This document shows, one piece after another, positions 61,669-64,000 of a DNA stretch of 64,000 bases; position 1 is the first letter of the stretch, and each line of letters starts with the position of its first letter. Where the stretch lies: contig NC_079515.1 of NCBI RefSeq assembly GCF_000801105.2, positions 20,235,407-20,299,406 on the forward strand, written 5' to 3'. Under the pieces are notes generated by a model, which was given only the letters and a program-made list of their open reading frames with translations, was not told the origin of the DNA and did no database searches. The DNA comes from Raphanus sativus. Its lineage: Eukaryota > Streptophyta > Magnoliopsida > Brassicales > Brassicaceae. Both the position numbers and the translations under genes were made by a program.

Positions 61669-62503
61669 AGGGCCGTCTTTTAGCACGGGCAAGTGGAGCG
61701 GTCGAACAGGGTCCAAAATTTTAGAGGGTCCATAATATTTTTTTTATTTTACTAATAGTTATAAATTTAAAATCATATTTTTATAAAAAAAATCAGAATG
61801 ACTATATTTTAATTTAGTTCTCGTATTCATAACCAATAAATGTAAATTACAAAATTTAATTTGTTTATATAACCAACTAAAAGACAATAAATTAGGATGT
61901 ACTTAGTATTTATATCAATTATATATTTTGGAAAGTAATAAATAGTTGTTGATGTTTGTTATAATATTCAATGGTAGTATAAAAAGTTAATATTCTAATT
62001 GATTATGTTGAGGAAACAATTATCAATTAGTGATTATAAATACGTAGAACAAAATATATTTTTTCACCATTTTTAATTAAAAATAGCAAACACGAAGAAA
62101 ATAAAGCTAGCATACAACTTCTTTTTACAAAAAAAAGATTGACTTGTCTAATCAAGAGTATATAGCTTACTATCCAGATTTTGTTACTCTATTATATTTA
62201 TAGATTATGATTTCTGATTGTGGATATAATAAACGTAAAAAACTGAAAAAATTAGAAAATGAAAATTTGATGATTTGATCGATGATTTTGCATTGAAAAA
62301 TACTAAATAATCAAGTTTAATGATTTGATCAATGATTTTGCATTAATAACAAAAAATTGGTGTTATTTAGATTATAAATAATTAAATTAATGTATTTATT
62401 TTATATTATAATATTATTTTATAAAAAAATCAAAATTATTTCAGATTATTAAAAAAGTTTTTTTTTTTTGAACAGGGTCCGTGAAAAATTTGAGACGGCC
62501 CTG
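61669..62503. mobile_element. TIR element, 835 bp (hAT- or MULE-type)
   Basis: The ends are AGGGCCGTCTTTTAGCACGG and, inverted, CAGGGCCGTCTCAAATTTTT, with aacagggtcc words near both ends. A 9-bp direct repeat atcagacct flanks it (61660-61668 and 62504-62512). TIR wording suggests hAT and TSD length suggests MULE. The centre is AT-rich, no coding. Confidence 0.75.
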
Positions 62504-62904
62504 ATCAGACCTAACTTTTGTTTCATGTTTCCAACTTAATTGCCTTAATTTTAAACTCAACAATCAAAAAGCAAATAACCACTTAGAAGCCCAAAATGAA
62601 AACGTTAAGGCCCAACATAAGATGCAATTTGGACACCTGTCGTTTCCACATGCTTCGACTTTGTGACATGAAATCTGATGTAGATAGTTTAGGAGTGAAG
62701 AAAACTCTTGTGTGTATATATAGATGTTACTGTTGTTACTGTTATTATTATTATTTTTTGAAACTTAATTTAAATTATTGAGCAATGGATTTGTCTTCAC
62801 TCCTTTTTTTTTAAACTCAACACAGTTATCCAATTAACCATTTTTGTTACACGATAAGGCAAACACATAACCATAAAGAGGAATGTGAATGTCTTAAATA
62901 TGTT
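62504..62904. other. Spacer
   Basis: AT-rich. A short plus frame at 62596-62781 has no motif. Nothing else seen. Confidence 0.4.
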
Positions 62905-63655
62905 TGTAACATCCCGACTGTCTACGGTTAATTGGCCACTGACGCCTACTCACTCTGTCCGTGGGGCCCATCCCACTCTGACTGTCGGTCCGTTAGTTTT
63001 TTCGAAGGTTCAAAATCATTTTTACTAACTCTGTAGTTACCACATAACTTTTTCTTGTGCTTTGGCCTCACTTGCACGCTATCGCGAATCACTTCCCGAT
63101 AGGTCACCCATCCTTCCACTACTCTACTTCAAGCACGCTTAACTTTAGAGTTCTAAACGGATGTATGCCGAAAAAAGTAAGCGTACTTTGGTGACATAGG
63201 TAGTCAAATCAATTCTCTTAAGCCTTTCAACATATCACAACTCGGGATATCACAATTCATCCCCTCTCAAAGAACGCAATGTCCTCGTTGCGCCTCATGA
63301 TAGGTCTCAAGACGCCTCTCAGATCAAAACCGAGATGACTAACCAGCTCTGATACCACTTGTAATGTTCTGACCGCCCATGACTATTGGGCCACCCACGC
63401 CTGCTCACTCGGCTCGTGGATCCTATTTCATCCAACGGTCGGTCCGTTAGTTTTTCCAAAGGTTCGAAATCATTATTTACTAACCCTTCAATCAGTACAT
63501 GATATTTTCTTATGCTTTGGTCTCACTCGCAGCTATTACGAATCACTTCCCGATAGGTCACCGATCCTTTCACTACTTCAGCCCAAACACGCTTAATCCT
63601 GAAGTTCTAAACGGATGTATGACAGACAAGGTAAGTCAACTTTAGTGACATAGGT
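62905..63655 (-). mobile_element. TRIM (terminal-repeat retrotransposon in miniature)
   Basis: Two direct repeats of the LTR type, 62905-63254 (TGTAACATCCCGAC .. GGGATATCACA) and 63360 to about 63655 (TGTAATGTTCTGACC ..), flank only about 105 bp. On the minus strand the interval has the primer site TGGTATCAGAGC (63346-63357) two bases from the right LTR and a purine tract GAGAGGGGATGAAT beside the left LTR. This is the TRIM layout: no gag or pol. The right LTR matches for about 295 bp and then diverges. Confidence 0.8.
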
Positions 63656-64000
63656 GACACGTCCTAAATTTGTTGTATCACTCAGCCGGACTAAGATGGA
63701 TAATCTTTGACTCCAATGGAACATGAAACTCCAAAGAAAGAAGACGGTGGATTGAATGGTGACACAAGAGATGCAGAAAGCTCCTGCTTTACAATGGATC
63801 GTTAGGTCACACAGAAAATGTGCAAAGCCTATGATATTCCAACTCAATGCCATAGGATATGATGCACCTAGACGACAATGAGGCTAACCCCCCGGATATG
63901 AAGCACCAGGATAGATCGGTTTGATCCTTTGGATATGATGCACCAAGACGGATCGAAAAGTTTATGAAGGAACAAAAATGAGAATTACTTTCAAAGTTTC
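63656..64000. other. Unassigned right edge with a short repeated phrase
   Basis: The phrase ggatatgatgcacc recurs (63846, 63932), with the variant ggatatgaagcacc at 63894. The minus frame at 63593-63853 spans the LTR end and has no domain. It may belong to a larger retroelement outside the window. Confidence 0.35.

Noticed and set aside
63346..63357. tRNA-like box gctctgatacca
   Set aside because: It is the complement of a retroelement primer-binding site inside the TRIM, not a tRNA gene.

Overview
The window is plant nuclear DNA from the Brassicaceae, most likely a Brassica or close relative in a draft assembly (one 100-base run of N at 5741-5840). The evidence is GT-AG introns, AT-rich spacers, typical plant transposons (copia LTR elements, L1-type LINE, Helitrons, MULE/hAT/Harbinger MITEs, a TRIM), and host genes that match the Arabidopsis chromosome 1 end: a plastid pyruvate dehydrogenase E1-alpha gene (At1g01090-like) followed in the same orientation by WAT1-related / UMAMIT transporter genes (At1g01070-like). 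The At1g01080-like RNA-binding gene that lies between them in Arabidopsis was not seen.

Layout. 1-2937: 5' part of a minus-strand copia element (LTR, leader, broken gag) ending about 170 bp before the E1-alpha start codon. 3108-4590: E1-alpha gene, three exons with five single-base indels. 5841-12606: decayed RepHel gene of an autonomous Helitron, whose largest intron holds a 1.75-kb MULE with 9-bp target duplication and a telomere-like minisatellite. 13119-13713: a small chimeric reading frame joining an OB-fold exon to a RepHel piece. 14.6-25.6 kb: a Helitron graveyard with several termini, a captured kinase fragment, an hAT MITE and a long GA microsatellite. 26581-31039: UMAMIT28-like copy 1 with a 4-bp frameshift and a mutated splice donor. 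32.1-47.0 kb: two diverged copies of a ~1.3-kb unit, one carrying a 2.4-kb Helitron and a 5.9-kb LINE, the other a 5'-truncated copia that itself carries a MULE-like MITE. 47.1-52.9 kb: hAT MITEs, a 1.17-kb long-TIR element and a complete Helitron. 53214-55696: UMAMIT28-like copy 2, intact, 360 codons. 56.7-58.1 kb: adjacent intron-containing fragments of SMC4 (+) and a class XI-like myosin motor (-). 58700-60800: two related Helitrons end to end. 61669-62503: a TIR element. 62905-63655: a TRIM.

The only structurally complete host gene is UMAMIT28-like copy 2. The E1-alpha gene is complete except for indels that may be sequencing errors or real decay. Everything else is transposon body, transposon-captured gene fragments, or AT-rich spacer. 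Family assignments rest on reading translated motifs, splice signals, terminal repeats and target-site duplications by eye. No database search was run.
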